Shown in pieces: positions 1 through 10,537 of a DNA stretch of 64,000 nucleotides. This DNA is from Henckelia pumila. Lineage: Eukaryota > Streptophyta > Magnoliopsida > Lamiales > Gesneriaceae. Location of the stretch: contig NC_133123.1 of NCBI RefSeq assembly GCF_033568475.1, forward strand, positions 1,550,001 through 1,614,000, in the 5' to 3' direction. The notes beneath the pieces are model-generated. The model saw only the letters and a list, made by a program, of their open reading frames with translations, was not told where the DNA came from and did not search any database. Position numbers and translations under genes: made by a program. How positions within the stretch are numbered: position 1 is the stretch's first letter; each line of letters opens with the position of its first letter.

Positions 1-1110
1 ATACTAAAAGAAATTTGTGTTCAATATTTTTTTTTAATTCAAGAGATTATTTTAAAATATTTTTTATATTAATTTTTGGAGTAATGCTATATGTACAACG
101 AAATTTATACAACATTTTTTACGTCATAAAAAACCAATACAAAAAATTAATTTATCAAATGTATACATTAAATGCAAAATCCCACAATATAATATCAAAT
201 ATCACGAGATAATAGCAAAATATCACGACATAATTGTTGTAAATAATCGATGTACAATATATTGGTTGTACCTTTAATATTATTCTTAATTTTTATGTGA
301 TATATTACATGTTTATTTAACTTAAAAGTTGCATAAAGATATAAAAAGATTTTATTAAAATATAGTAGATAAAGATAAAAGATGCTAATTTACTAAAATA
401 AGTTTATTTATATTTTTATCAAATAACCATTAAATTTTCTTAAATTTGGAAGGCAAAACACTTGCATCTATATGTAGACGCAAGCCAGAGATCACGAAGG
501 TGCGGATAAACATGCAAACATGGTTACATTTTTTTTCTTTTTCTTTTTATGAGTAGAGTCACGATTGTTATATTTTGATTCAAAGGTTAAATTTTCGGGC
601 TAGCGCAAAGGGCTGCTGCAAGAATCACCAATTTGTTCTTGGTTAAAATTCTCTAGTTTTATATCTTAAGTAAATGTAATTAAACCAAATTAGTGGGAAA
701 TGTGTTGATTCAATGACGTAATCAAAGTACCAAACTTATCATATCACGTTAGTAATATGGTTTGCTTCTTTCGGCCCAGTAGTTGTTGCGACTACGTTAA
801 TAAATTTAATCGCACTATCTAGTATAGAAGACGGAAGAATCAAACTCCTAACCAAAACCATCCTTCTCCCGAGAAGTACTAGAACATCTATTCGAAGAAG
901 TTTTCATATGTAAATTTTGTGTCCACTTGGAAGGTGTATATGTAAGCTAAATTTTGTTGCAATAATTACTGAGGCTAACTGTGTAGTCATTGGATTTGGT
1001 GTTCGCCTCGTACGCTAAAATCGAACTATGTTGTCTTGTAAAAAATTATCGAAAGGGTTACTTCAGTCCTACGTTTTTGTTTTGATGTCAATTTTGACTT
1101 GATGGTGTAC
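1..1110 (+). repeat. Duplicated promoter-type block, copy A (lacks the F-box gene)
   Basis: This block resembles the region directly upstream of the F-box gene (7791-8774). Shared landmarks in the same order include TAAAAGAAATTTGTGTT near the left edge, GCAAACATGGTTACATT, TTCATATGTAA, GCTAACTGTGTAGTCA (GCTAGCTGTGTAGTCA in the other copy) and GA(C/T)TTGATGGTGT-like sequence at the right edge. The copies differ by point changes and several indels, so the duplication is not recent. After about 1110 similarity fades, and no F-box reading frame follows. The left edge may lie outside the window. Confidence 0.75.
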
Positions 1111-2087
1111 AAATCTATCATGGCAAGAAACATGGAATTTCTCGTTTGTATTCTTATCATGGTTATGGCTGGAATTCTTGGAATCAGGCAAATATTGCAC
1201 AGAACAAGGTTTTTTGTCTGTTTTTTTTCTTTTTTTGGGAGACACTTTCAAGTTTCTTTGTTAATGTTCAATTATATGTGTTTCTGAGACAGGTAAACAT
1301 TTGAGAGTGTGGATTTTTGAATGCCGAAACCCCAGTTGCTAGACTTTCAAACTTGTTTTGGTTGCAATTGTGCTTTTGTCCGTTGCTCACATTATAACCA
1401 ATTTGATGGCTGGTTGCATCCTCATTATATCCAAAGAAGAAATGAATGCATCTTCTCCCAACATGTAACTTGCCTTTTCTTCCCAAGTTCTAGCATGGTA
1501 CTAGCTAATAATTAATTTGTTTCGAGTTGATCTATAGTGTCTCCATATGGTTAAATTTGTCTTTGTGTTTTTTCACATAATTGATGACTGGTGTTCCAGA
1601 ATCATGTTATGCATTGCATTCAAACTTCTCATCTCTGGAATATCAGCAAATTCAAAATCGAGAAAAGATTGTGAAATTAATAGTGGACCATCAAGTACAT
1701 CCATTGGAGGGGCCGGGTTTTGTGTTTCATACATGGGCTATTTGCGCTGGCCTATTATGTATCGGCTGCAACTGTCATAAGAGAAGTTAATGGAAACTGC
1801 ATCAACAAGAAGCACAAACCAAATCAACAACATGCCCAAGCATATCAAATCTTTCTGCAGTTGTTATGGCTAGCAAGAGCTTATGCCACCAGCTAAGCTT
1901 TACATGTTATATATTAAACTTTACTTCATGATTTTTCATGTTTTTCTTCGTTGAAAAATACCAATAAAATTGTTTCACGGTCTCAAATTTTTGTTTTTTC
2001 AGACATGATTTTATGTAAAGTGATTTAGTTTGTTTTTTAACCATTATTTCAATAAATTAATCACAAAAATCGAAACATGTTGCGAAA
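1111..2087. other. Intergenic; weak possible coding remnant at 1581-1790
   Basis: No gene recognised. A 69-codon plus-strand frame at 1581-1790 (starting MMTGVPESCYAL) has mixed amino-acid composition, unlike the low-complexity frames nearby, so it could be a decayed exon. I see no family motif and no clear splice sites. The 3' side is AT-rich up to the target duplication of the solo LTR. Confidence 0.3.
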
Positions 2088-2639
2088 CGTTTTGTAACGT
2101 CCCAATTTCTCAATCGAAACGTTACTCAAACATACTTACTTAAAGATTTGATAAAAATAAAAACTTTGCGGAAGCATCATCTTATTTATTAAAAGAGCGT
2201 ATAAAATGTGCACAAAATAAAATAGCATCTAAAAATATTTGTCAAAACATGACCATCAACTAAAAAAAAAATTTAAACTTTTTTGTCTCTCATCAAATAA
2301 AAGGTTTAAAACGTCTTCCAATCTAAAGCATTCACACTCATGCATTGCCCGTTGGACCGACCCCTGCCTCTTCTTCATGTCCGCCCACATAATCATCAAT
2401 AAAAGCATCCACATCATCATTACCTGCACCATTCAAGTATAGTGAGTCGAAAGACTCAGCAAGAGCATGCAGAAAAGGATTTTCTAACTTTAAAAGGAAA
2501 ACATTAACTTAAACTCCCATGCAATAAACATAACTTTAATATAGCCATATCATAAAAATATTTGGGGAGATGAAGTATGAGTAGTGTGGTAACCGTCATA
2601 ACGAGTCATTCATAGTTTCCTGTTGATCAGACAAGCATA

Positions 2640-2790
2640 TGGCATTAAGCCCGCAAACTTTCATTCTTTGGATAGCCGCTTCGAAGCTCAACCCGAAGTG
2701 CATACCCCGTATAACCATCCCGTGAGCCATGTTTGGATAGCCGCTCCGGAGCTCATCCCAAAGTGCATACCCCATATAATCACCACAAGA
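2640..2790. repeat. Two-copy direct repeat inside the solo LTR
   Basis: Two adjacent imperfect copies share GGATAGCCGCT followed by AGCTCA(A/T)CCC, AAGTGCATACCCC and TATAA. Period is about 70 bp. It is an internal repeat of the LTR, not a gene. Confidence 0.6.
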
Positions 2791-3120
2791 CGCATAAATC
2801 ATCAAAATATTTTCCATGCATCATATCATTCATCTTATCATGTCATTTTCATAAATCTCGTACATGCTCATAAAGTTTCTCGTGATGCTACATGCTTAAA
2901 ATCCGTCAAAACATTTCATGAGAAGTTATTTTTCATGAGAAAATCACATAATCATACAATACATAACTTGACTGATCCACGCGAGGCATTCCATCCGTTT
3001 CGGACCTTGAAAACTTTAAAATTCTTCATGAACATTCTTAAAAATAATTAAAATACATTAAAGTATAAAAATCATGATTTTTAGTACTCAAAAACTCATA
3101 AAATCGGATGGGAATTTCGA

Positions 3121-3290
3121 ACTTGCGGTGCGGCCGCGTGCTCAACCAGCGCGGGCGCGCCGTCCGCTCGCAAAGTGGGCGCGGGCGCGCTGCTTAACAG
3201 CGCGGGCGTGCCTCCTGCTCGCAGATTTACGCGACACAGGCGCGGGCGCGCTGCATGGCAGCGTGGGCGCGCCGTCGCGTCTTCTTTTTC
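3121..3290. repeat. GC-rich iterated block inside the solo LTR
   Basis: Four imperfect iterations of GCGGGCGCGC or GTGGGCGCGC alternate with CTGCTCGCA/CCGCTCGCA-like spacers in otherwise AT-rich DNA. Overlapping open frames here are by-products of the high GC content and are not credible genes. Confidence 0.65.
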
Positions 3291-4189
3291 GAAAACTGAT
3301 CTTTTCTGCATTTTTTTTCAAAACCCACAATGCTTTGGGACGATTTTTCCATCAAAATATCATTCTAAAACATCATAAACTCAAAATAAATTATACCAAT
3401 GCATCAAACATTTCAAAGATTTTGAATCAAACCTTCAAAACTACTTTTACCCAAAAATCTGATTTATTGCCTTCAAATCTTTCAAAACTCGATAAACATG
3501 AACCGAACACCTCAGGAATGCTTCACGTATCACAATCAAGCAACATACTCATAGAAATTTTCAAGAAAACATTCAAAGATCATCAATCAAATACCTAGGG
3601 TTTTACCTTGAAAATAACTATATTCTTGAATGGGTTTAAAAACAGTAAAAACTTGCCTGGATTGATTCGATTGGAAATAACCTGAGCGGTAGGACGATCT
3701 AGCCTCGAGCCTCTGAAGAACCCTAGCCTTGATGCAGCGTTTGAGAGAGATTTTGAGGAAGAAAAGTGAGCGTTCAAATGAGAGTTCAAAATAAAATTTC
3801 TGAACGCTTTTCTTTTGTGACTAATGGGCTCCAACACGGCCCATTAGTTACATTTAAAAATCCTTTAAAATTTTACTCTCCCACTCAATAAAATACACTG
3901 CATCCCTTTAACTTTTATTTTAACATATTTTTCTTAACTCGATTCAAGGCTAGACTCGTACCTACGACCCAAAATTAATACCAATCTGAAAACTTTAAAA
4001 AAAATAACATAGCAGTCACATAATTCCAGACATCCAATAATTCACATAATTCCACATAACAATTAAATATTCTAAATAACATGCATTAAATCATATAATT
4101 AAATCAATTAATCGTGATTAAGCTAGTGAACTTTTTGGACCTTACACGTTTTGTGAATAAAAATATAAAAGTGAATAATAAATATACTA

Positions 4190-4592
4190 TCTATACTATA
4201 TTATAATACTTGAGGCACCTAGAGAAACCGCTCATGTGGATACCATCTTTTGTTCCATTTTTGCTCCTCCTTCCCTTCTTATATTATTCCTTAATTTCAT
4301 AATAATTACCCTTCCTACCCACAATCCCCACTAAAAAACCTCCCACTAACTCCACTTTCACATAAAATAAAAAAAAACTTATTTTTTTATAATACATTAA
4401 CTTCAATCATCTCACGAATTTTTAATTTTCATCATATTTTTTATTTGGGTTCTACATTTCTTTTTTCATTTGATTTTTTTTCCCAATAACATGTTCAACA
4501 AAAGTACAAAAAAAATCAAAAAAATAAAACAATAAAGTGATCGTAACTGAAAATTTTTCGTTGCACACGCATACGTGTGCCATGTTTACTAG
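4190..4592 (+). mobile_element. Short non-autonomous Helitron, 403 bp
   Basis: The element starts TCTATACTATATTATAATAC after an A (4189) and ends CTAG (4589-4592) before a T, the expected A^T target of Helitrons. An 18-nt perfect palindrome, GCACACGCATACGTGTGC (4563-4580), forms a hairpin ending 8 nt before CTAG, in the position of the Helitron 3' hairpin. There are no terminal inverted repeats, no target duplication, and no room for Rep/helicase, so mobility would depend on a partner. It begins 38 bp beyond the CGTTT duplication of the solo LTR, outside that LTR. Confidence 0.78.
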
Positions 4593-4877
4593 TTTGAATA
4601 AAACTAGACACCTAACGAGATATATATTAGTCAATCAACACTTCAAAAGTCTGAAAAATCCTCCTCCCTATTATTTCCTTGAGTTTGCAGTATTTCATTC
4701 CTTCTTAGAGTCGTAAATAAAATTTTTAAGTTTTATAAAAAAATCGGCCGAAAATATTTTTTCAAAGTTTGCTTCTTCTCCAATTACTGAAGTTATTTTA
4801 TTTCTTCCTTTCGTTGTGCGCCGGCAACCTCAATTATTGAACTTATTGGTTGAATACTTTCATCACATTCACCAAAA
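4593..4877. other. Short AT-rich intergenic stretch
   Basis: I see no gene, RNA or repeat that can be supported between the Helitron and the MITE. Confidence 0.5.
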
Positions 4878-5206
4878 TTAAGGCTGCGTTTACTTAGATT
4901 GATAAACGATGGATAACATTATTAATACCGACTAATCCTATGTTTAGTTGCAAAATTGAAAATCATTATAAATCATTAAGCCCGTTAATAATAGGATTTA
5001 GAAATGATTCTTAATCCTAAATTTTAGAAGGGGTTATAAATTTGTACATGGTGAAAATAGAAAAAAAAATCAATCCCAAATTAATTCATCAAACTAAACA
5101 TATTATTATTTTTCCATAACCATTTCATATCCTATCAAATTATAATAATAATCACATTTTAATCTATCCTTTCACAATCTCATCTCTTAAACTAAACGCA
5201 ACCTTA
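4878..5206. mobile_element. Tourist-like (PIF/Harbinger) MITE, about 330 bp
   Basis: The left end TTAAGGCTGCGTTTA is matched by the inverted right end TAAACGCAACCTTAA with one mismatch. The outermost TTA/TAA fits a 3-bp Harbinger-type target site. The interior is AT-rich and non-coding. The element at 27721-28024 has similar ends and size and belongs to the same broad group. Confidence 0.7.
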
Positions 5207-5559
5207 AGAATAATGAACACATGAAATTTAGAACATTAAAATTGTCCTAATCCTAACTCAAACAAAAAAAAATTGTCCTAATCCCAATAATTAATCAATC
5301 CAAATAAATATATTTTAAATATAATCTTATCATATACCCAACTTAGTTGACTAAAACCAAATTTTAACTATTTAAGAGACTAAAAACAAAAGCAATCAAA
5401 TTACAGGACTATTTTGCAAATTTCCCCAATCGCAAGTGATGGAAGAGGGCGAGATGAAACATGGATCATACATTCCTAAATATATATGTCATGGTTTGTT
5501 AAAAAAATATGTATATGTCATGAGACATTGTTATAAATAAAATGAAGTTTAACATGCCT

Positions 5560-5770
5560 TAATTTATAAAACTTAACAAAATATTAGTGTATTTCTGTAT
5601 GCGTTGTGTATTTGTACAATTAAAATGATTAGTAAAACATGACAATTTTTGTTATTTTCAGATTAATGAATTTTAACACTAATTTTTATTAGAAGGAATA
5701 TAGTCATATAATCTAAAAGTATACATATAGATTTAAAAAATATTTTTAATGATTTAATAGAAATGGAAAA
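5560..5770. repeat. Dispersed AT-rich repeat, copy 1
   Basis: This segment shares GTTATTTTCA(G/A)(A/G)TTAATGAATTTTAACA, then an ATATA(G/A)(T/C)CAT piece and AGTATA(C/G)AT(A) motifs with 28921-29180, in the same order and orientation. I see no clean ends here. Confidence 0.5.
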
Positions 5771-6245
5771 GTCGAATGAGAAGGATCGGTGAGATCGTGT
5801 AGTAGCCCGGTTCCATTTTACAAGATTAAGTGATTTTAAACATGTTAGAAAATGACATATAATTTTAAAAGTATCAAAACATGTTTTACGGAGTCCTTAT
5901 TTGGTGAAAATAAGAAGAAAATCAGATCCGGAACGTCCGAACCCAGTTCGGGCCGTTCAAACTCAGCAGAGCCCAAGTGTCAAAATAGGGAGTAGACTAT
6001 AGTTTAATTAAGCTTTTAGAGCCTAGTAGGTGATGTTTGACATGCTAGATAATGCATGGTTATTTATGTTGTAGTGTTGTATGGTAGACTTGGACCTAGA
6101 TAGGAGCTTCTAGGATCTGTCTTAGTAATGTACGTAAGTATTATTAGAGATATCCAGATTGAGTATGCATGTATTATGTGTTTGCATGAATTATATGATT
6201 GCATGTTTTATATGCATTTATATACAGCATATCATGACTGTATGT

Positions 6246-6812
6246 ATACATGTCAAAACGGGCCGGCCCGCAACCCCCCTCAACCCGCCTTTAGGCGGGG
6301 CGGGGCGGGGCGGGCCTCCAAATGCTCAACCCAACCCAACCTGCCTTGGGCCGCGATTGGGCAGGCTGGCCCGCCTAATTTTTTTATTAATTTTTTAAAA
6401 ATAAATGTTATTTTTTAATTAAAAAAATTATAATAACATTTGAAATTCTCAGAAAATAAAAAATAAAATTTAATCAAATAGTTTAATCAATATTAGAAAG
6501 TATTACTATGAAAAATTAATAATATATAAAATTAATTAGTAAAATAAAATATGAAAAAATTAAAAAAAAATACTAAATATTTAATTATCATCAAAATTCA
6601 TTCAAAAGAAGTTCAATAAAACTAAAAAATATATATAAAAAACAATAAAAAATACAATTTTGCAAAATAATAATAATAAAAAAAATTTGGCAGGCTAGCC
6701 CGCGCGGGCTCAGCATGTTTGGCCCGCCTCCAAACGGGCTAAGATTTGCACAACCCATTTCTATGGCGGGGCGGGCTGGTCCGACGGGCTCAGCCCATTT
6801 TGACAAGTCTAA
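6246..6812. mobile_element. hAT-type MITE nested in the solo LTR, about 567 bp
   Basis: Inverted ends TGTCAAAACGGGC (left) and GCCCATTTTGACA (right) bracket an AT-rich core with GC-rich shoulders such as repeated GGCGGGGC. Imperfect 8-bp flanks CTGTATGT (6238-6245) and CTGGATGT (6813-6820) fit a hAT target duplication. Family is inferred from ends and flanks; no transposase is present. Confidence 0.65.
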
Positions 6813-6969
6813 CTGGATGTTGCATACATGAGCATATTGAGCATTTACCTTAAAAATATCCTATAGTAGGGGAGCTCACGCTACGAATTTGTGGATGGTT
6901 GGATACGTAAGTCTTGTGTCAGATCACCGTGATGATTGAACACATGTACTAGTATCAGGTCACTATTAT

Positions 6970-7112
6970 CCACATGCATCGAACCGACTAAATCGAAAAA
7001 ACCGATATTTTTTTAAAAAATAACCGAGCTACCGAATAAACCGAACCGGATTTCCGATTTTTTTCGGTTCGGTCGGTTTTTTCGGTTTGACCGATATTTT
7101 GCTCACCCCTAG
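6970..7112. mobile_element. Fragment of a second MITE (CACCCCTAG end)
   Basis: The segment is built from alternating CCGA/TCGG words (AACCGAACCGG, TTCGGTTCGGTCGG), giving strong self-complementarity, and ends GCTCACCCCTAG. Plant hAT-derived MITEs commonly have CAGGGGTG-type ends. The matching left end is not seen, so it is truncated or diverged. Confidence 0.5.
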
Positions 7113-7454
7113 TTAGTTTCTTGACCTGAGTGTCTTGGTACCCAGTTCATTTGCATTCATGCGCATATAATAGTGTATACTCATACTCTCGTACTGAGCA
7201 TGTTAGGCTCACTTTCGGTTATTTTCTATTGGCTGGAAGCCCTATTCCAAGGGGCAGTTGCAGGTAGTTCTCCCGTAGATAGGGAGGTTAGGCGTTGACC
7301 AAAGTTGGATAGCGGGGTTGACCACTAGGTTTTGCTTACCTGGTATTTGACCTACTTTAATTCCGCAGTTACTCTGATTAAGATTATTTTATTAATTAAT
7401 TGCATGCTTAAGTTTTAATTAATAGGTGTTCTTGTTGCGGGTCACTGCAGATCG

Positions 7455-7790
7455 ACAGGCTAATCATGTTCATATTACAATAAAAAAATATTATTTTTAA
7501 TATAAAGAGTTTGGGTAACACCAAAAGGATATGTGTTACAAAATAGACTCATTCCAATGAGAATATCTATTGTATGAAGAAAAATTCAAAAAATATAATT
7601 TAGTCCTACAACCTATTTTATTAATTGTAAATTGTAATTGTAATCTCACGTTTTCTTGGAATAGTTTTTCTCCAAGATTTGTTTCCCTAAATAGATACAA
7701 TATTGAGATTTACTTGTTAATGATATGTTCCTAAGATAATTACCATATTAATTAGTAATCTGCTAGTGTATATACTAACTTCATGCATAT
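7455..7790. other. AT-rich intergenic stretch
   Basis: I see no supportable gene or repeat between the second solo LTR and the duplicated block. Confidence 0.4.
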
Positions 7791-8774
7791 ATATTAAAAG
7801 AAATTTGTGTTAAATATATATTTTTTTAATTCTAGAGATTATTTTAAAATTTATAACTTTAAAATTTTTATATTAAATTTTATGTCATATATTATATCTT
7901 TATATAACTTAAAATTTCGATAAAGATATAGAAAAAATTTATTAGAATATAGTAGATAAATACAAAAGTTGCAAATTTACTAAAATAAGTTTAATTATAT
8001 TTTTATTAAATAAAAGTAAACCTTTTGTAATTTGAGAAAACGGTATCTTTGAATATCAAAAATAGATTATAACAATCCATTATTTTTATGTCGCTCAAAC
8101 TTTATATATATATATATAATGTGTGTTTTTCGATTTTTTATCCCACAAATTATAAATTGCTCGCCGAAATCATCAACCCTGCTTCAGACAACTCCGGGTC
8201 TTCATCGATTTTGAATTTATTTTTTCGTTCTTTCAACGGTTTTTCAAGAGGTATGAACTCGCACTCGATCCCATTGAATTTGCAAATCACTTGCATCTAT
8301 ATTCAGACGCAGGCCAGAGGATGCCGATAACCATGCAAACATGGTTACATTCTTTTTCTGTTTTTTTCTCTTTTTTTTTTATATGAGTAGAGTCACTGTC
8401 GCTCTGATTAAATTTTCGAACTAACGCAAATATCACCAATTTTACATTACATGATGATGATAATCATGGTTTGAAAAAACGGTATCGAAACGGATTAAAC
8501 GGTCGTCGTGATGAGACACTAATCTGTTAAACCGCACCACCGTCTACCTAGAGTGGTAGGCAAAAGAATCTAATTCCTCGCCAAAAGCCTTTATTGCCTC
8601 GACAACTCGAATATCTATTCGAAAAAGCTTTCATATGTAATTTGGAACGTGTATATATAAACTAAATTTTGATGCAATTATCACTGGGGCTAGCTGTGTA
8701 GTCACCGGACCTCGTACCCTGAGAAAGAGAACGTTCCTACAAAGTCCCATTTTTGTAAATTGACTAGATGGTGT
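7791..8774 (+). repeat. Duplicated promoter-type block, copy B (upstream of the F-box gene)
   Basis: This is the partner of 1-1110. Compared with copy A it has extra sequence around 8040-8290 and lacks A-specific sequence around 180-290. It ends about 135 bp before the F-box start codon, so it probably contains the promoter and 5' leader of that gene. Confidence 0.75.
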
Positions 8775-8910
8775 TCTTTTTTCTTTTCTTTTTTATTTTT
8801 TCCCATATTCTCCTGTGTATTTAATTTGGAGTGGATTTTGTTATAATGCAACTTCTACTTTATTCTAGCTGGTCTATCTCGTTTATGCTTGAGAAATTTT
8901 TTGCAGAGAA

Positions 8911-10005
8911 ATGAGCTTGAAGAGGCAAAGAACGTTGCCGAACTGGGGAATATCGAAGAGGAGAACGGCATGCTCAGCAGAAGTCATGGGAAAACCACAC
9001 CTACCACATGACTTAATCTTCGAAATCTTGAGTTATTTGCCAGTTTTATCGTTGCTGAGATTCAGAACCGTGTGCACATTGTGGCGCGACACAATTCGAG
9101 ATCCAATATTCATAGATAAACACATGACGCCGCAGGCTAGCCTTGCTATCGCGTATAGGAGTGGCCTTGAAGCTCCTAATCCAGATAGGGGAATTGCTGA
9201 AGAGTCATGCTTCATTTGGTGTTTCCTCCATGGATTACAGTTGGAGGAATGCAAGAAAACTCACGCATACAGTATAAGGAACCCTTCGACGAAACAGGTT
9301 CTTACTCTGCCTTTTCCCAAGAAAATCGTCTTGATCATGACAATGTGTTTCATATCAACCAGCAAAGTTTACAAGTTGGTGTGTCTGTATCTTGACGAAT
9401 TCACCCACGACCGTCTAGGCTGCCAAGTTCTAACCATAGGGACCGATTCTTCATGGCGAACCATCGACTCCCCTGTGACATGGTATGACCGTCATTATGA
9501 CAAACTGAAAGGCTACATAATCATCAAGGGGGTCCTCTACGTGATCAAGAATTCGAAACACGGTGACTCCAAGTTAATTTGCGTAGAAATGGAGAAAGAA
9601 CAATTTGTACAAGTGAGCATCCCACGTTACTTGTTCTCGGACACGGATAACGTCTGGCCTCTGTGCTGGAATCGCGCGATGTTATCGTTTGTTAACATTG
9701 TGAAACAGAGACTTCGTGTCTGGATATTGGAAGACTACACGAAGATGAGATGGGATAGGAACGAAATCGACATTCCCTTGACTTTCTTGAAAGATTTCCC
9801 AGATTTTGGCAACGACGATCTTTACATTCGTGTAATGACTGATGATATATTGCTCTTTATAGTAAAAGCAGAACATGCTATATTCTATAGTATTAATTCT
9901 GCAAGCGTCAAACATAAGGCATCGGCGCCTCCAGGGAAAAAATTTTTCATCATCAATAATAGGTCTACTCTGGTGTCTTTGGCCGGGATGCAGCCATTTG
10001 CGTAG
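8911..10005 (+). CDS. F-box protein (F-box plus F-box-associated region)
   Basis: Single-exon gene of 364 aa. F-box proteins bind SKP1 through the N-terminal F-box and recruit a substrate to an SCF ubiquitin ligase. An F-box is visible at about residues 29-70 (LPHDLIFEILSYLPVLSLLR, then VCTLWRDTIRDPIF). Downstream are the usual features of an F-box-associated domain: RNPSTKQVLTLPFP near 127-140, and CQVLTIGTDSSWRTIDSP near 171-188. Length fits the family. The first ATG follows TTTTTTGCAG (ends 8904), a possible splice acceptor, so the leader may contain an intron. Plant F-box genes expand by local duplication, which fits the duplicated upstream block. The substrate cannot be predicted. Confidence 0.9.
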   Translation: MSLKRQRTLPNWGISKRRTACSAEVMGKPHLPHDLIFEILSYLPVLSLLRFRTVCTLWRDTIRDPIFIDKHMTPQASLAIAYRSGLEAPNPDRGIAEESCFIWCFLHGLQLEECKKTHAYSIRNPSTKQVLTLPFPKKIVLIMTMCFISTSKVYKLVCLYLDEFTHDRLGCQVLTIGTDSSWRTIDSPVTWYDRHYDKLKGYIIIKGVLYVIKNSKHGDSKLICVEMEKEQFVQVSIPRYLFSDTDNVWPLCWNRAMLSFVNIVKQRLRVWILEDYTKMRWDRNEIDIPLTFLKDFPDFGNDDLYIRVMTDDILLFIVKAEHAIFYSINSASVKHKASAPPGKKFFIINNRSTLVSLAGMQPFA

Positions 10006-10537
10006 ACAAACTAACCAAGTCTATATTTATTTATTTATTTCCTTGTTCCTTTTCATTTGTGTTTGTTTTTGAAAATGTAAATTATAATACATTACATATT
10101 GATTGATACATACAAAATCAAATGAAATGCTACAAGCTAGTCACCTTTTCGAAGAAATGTGATTGATACAGTGTTTATAACCCATATGTCATGAGTTAAT
10201 GATGTCCTTTAATTAGAGAGACTATGATTGCATACATAAAATTTTGATGTCCAATAATTATTTTTAACGGGATTATATTAGAATATAAAATTGTATAGAC
10301 TATTTTTATAATAATATTTTATGTTATGAATGATATGATTATTTAATTTTAAAATTCAAAATATAATTAAAGATAAAATAAAAATATATAGATATATATA
10401 AAAACAAATATTGATAAAAATTCTATCAAAGAAAAATAGAATATATAATATATATTTGATGAGATATACAAACTGTTGAATATTTCTTAGCACTAGCTAG
10501 GACAGGACAGTAGTACGTACCTGATCGTGTTGGTTAA
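10006..10537. other. Intergenic between convergent F-box and NHL genes
   Basis: AT-rich DNA holding the 3' ends of both genes. No further gene or repeat is visible. Confidence 0.5.

Larger units (their letters stand above)
2093..4146 (-). mobile_element. Solo LTR of a Ty3/gypsy-type retrotransposon, 2,054 bp
   Basis: The sequence begins TGTAACGTCC and ends CCTTACA, and is flanked on both sides by the same 5 bp, CGTTT (2088-2092 and 4147-4151), the mark of LTR retrotransposon insertion. No internal region or second LTR is present, so this is a solo LTR left by LTR-LTR recombination. It shares layout and short motifs (CTGCACCATT, then AGTGAG..., then a GACTCAGCA/GGCTCAGCA motif) with the LTRs at 47555-54495 in the same order, suggesting a related family in the same minus orientation. 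Orientation is inferred from that comparison. Confidence 0.8.
5798..7449 (+). mobile_element. Second solo LTR, 1,652 bp, carrying two nested inserts
   Basis: It starts TGTAGTAGCCCGGTTCC and ends GGGTCACTGCA, flanked by identical 5-bp GATCG repeats (5793-5797 and 7450-7454). This supports a complete solo LTR; the start resembles plant Ty3/gypsy LTRs. Two MITE-like inserts (6246-6812 and about 6970-7112) lie inside, so the LTR was originally about 0.95 kb. The plus orientation is inferred from its TGTAGTAG start. Confidence 0.8.

Noticed and set aside
3074-3598. 174-codon frame across the GC-rich block of the first solo LTR
   Set aside because: Composition is driven by GCGGGCGCGC repeats; it lies wholly inside a solo LTR and shows no domain.
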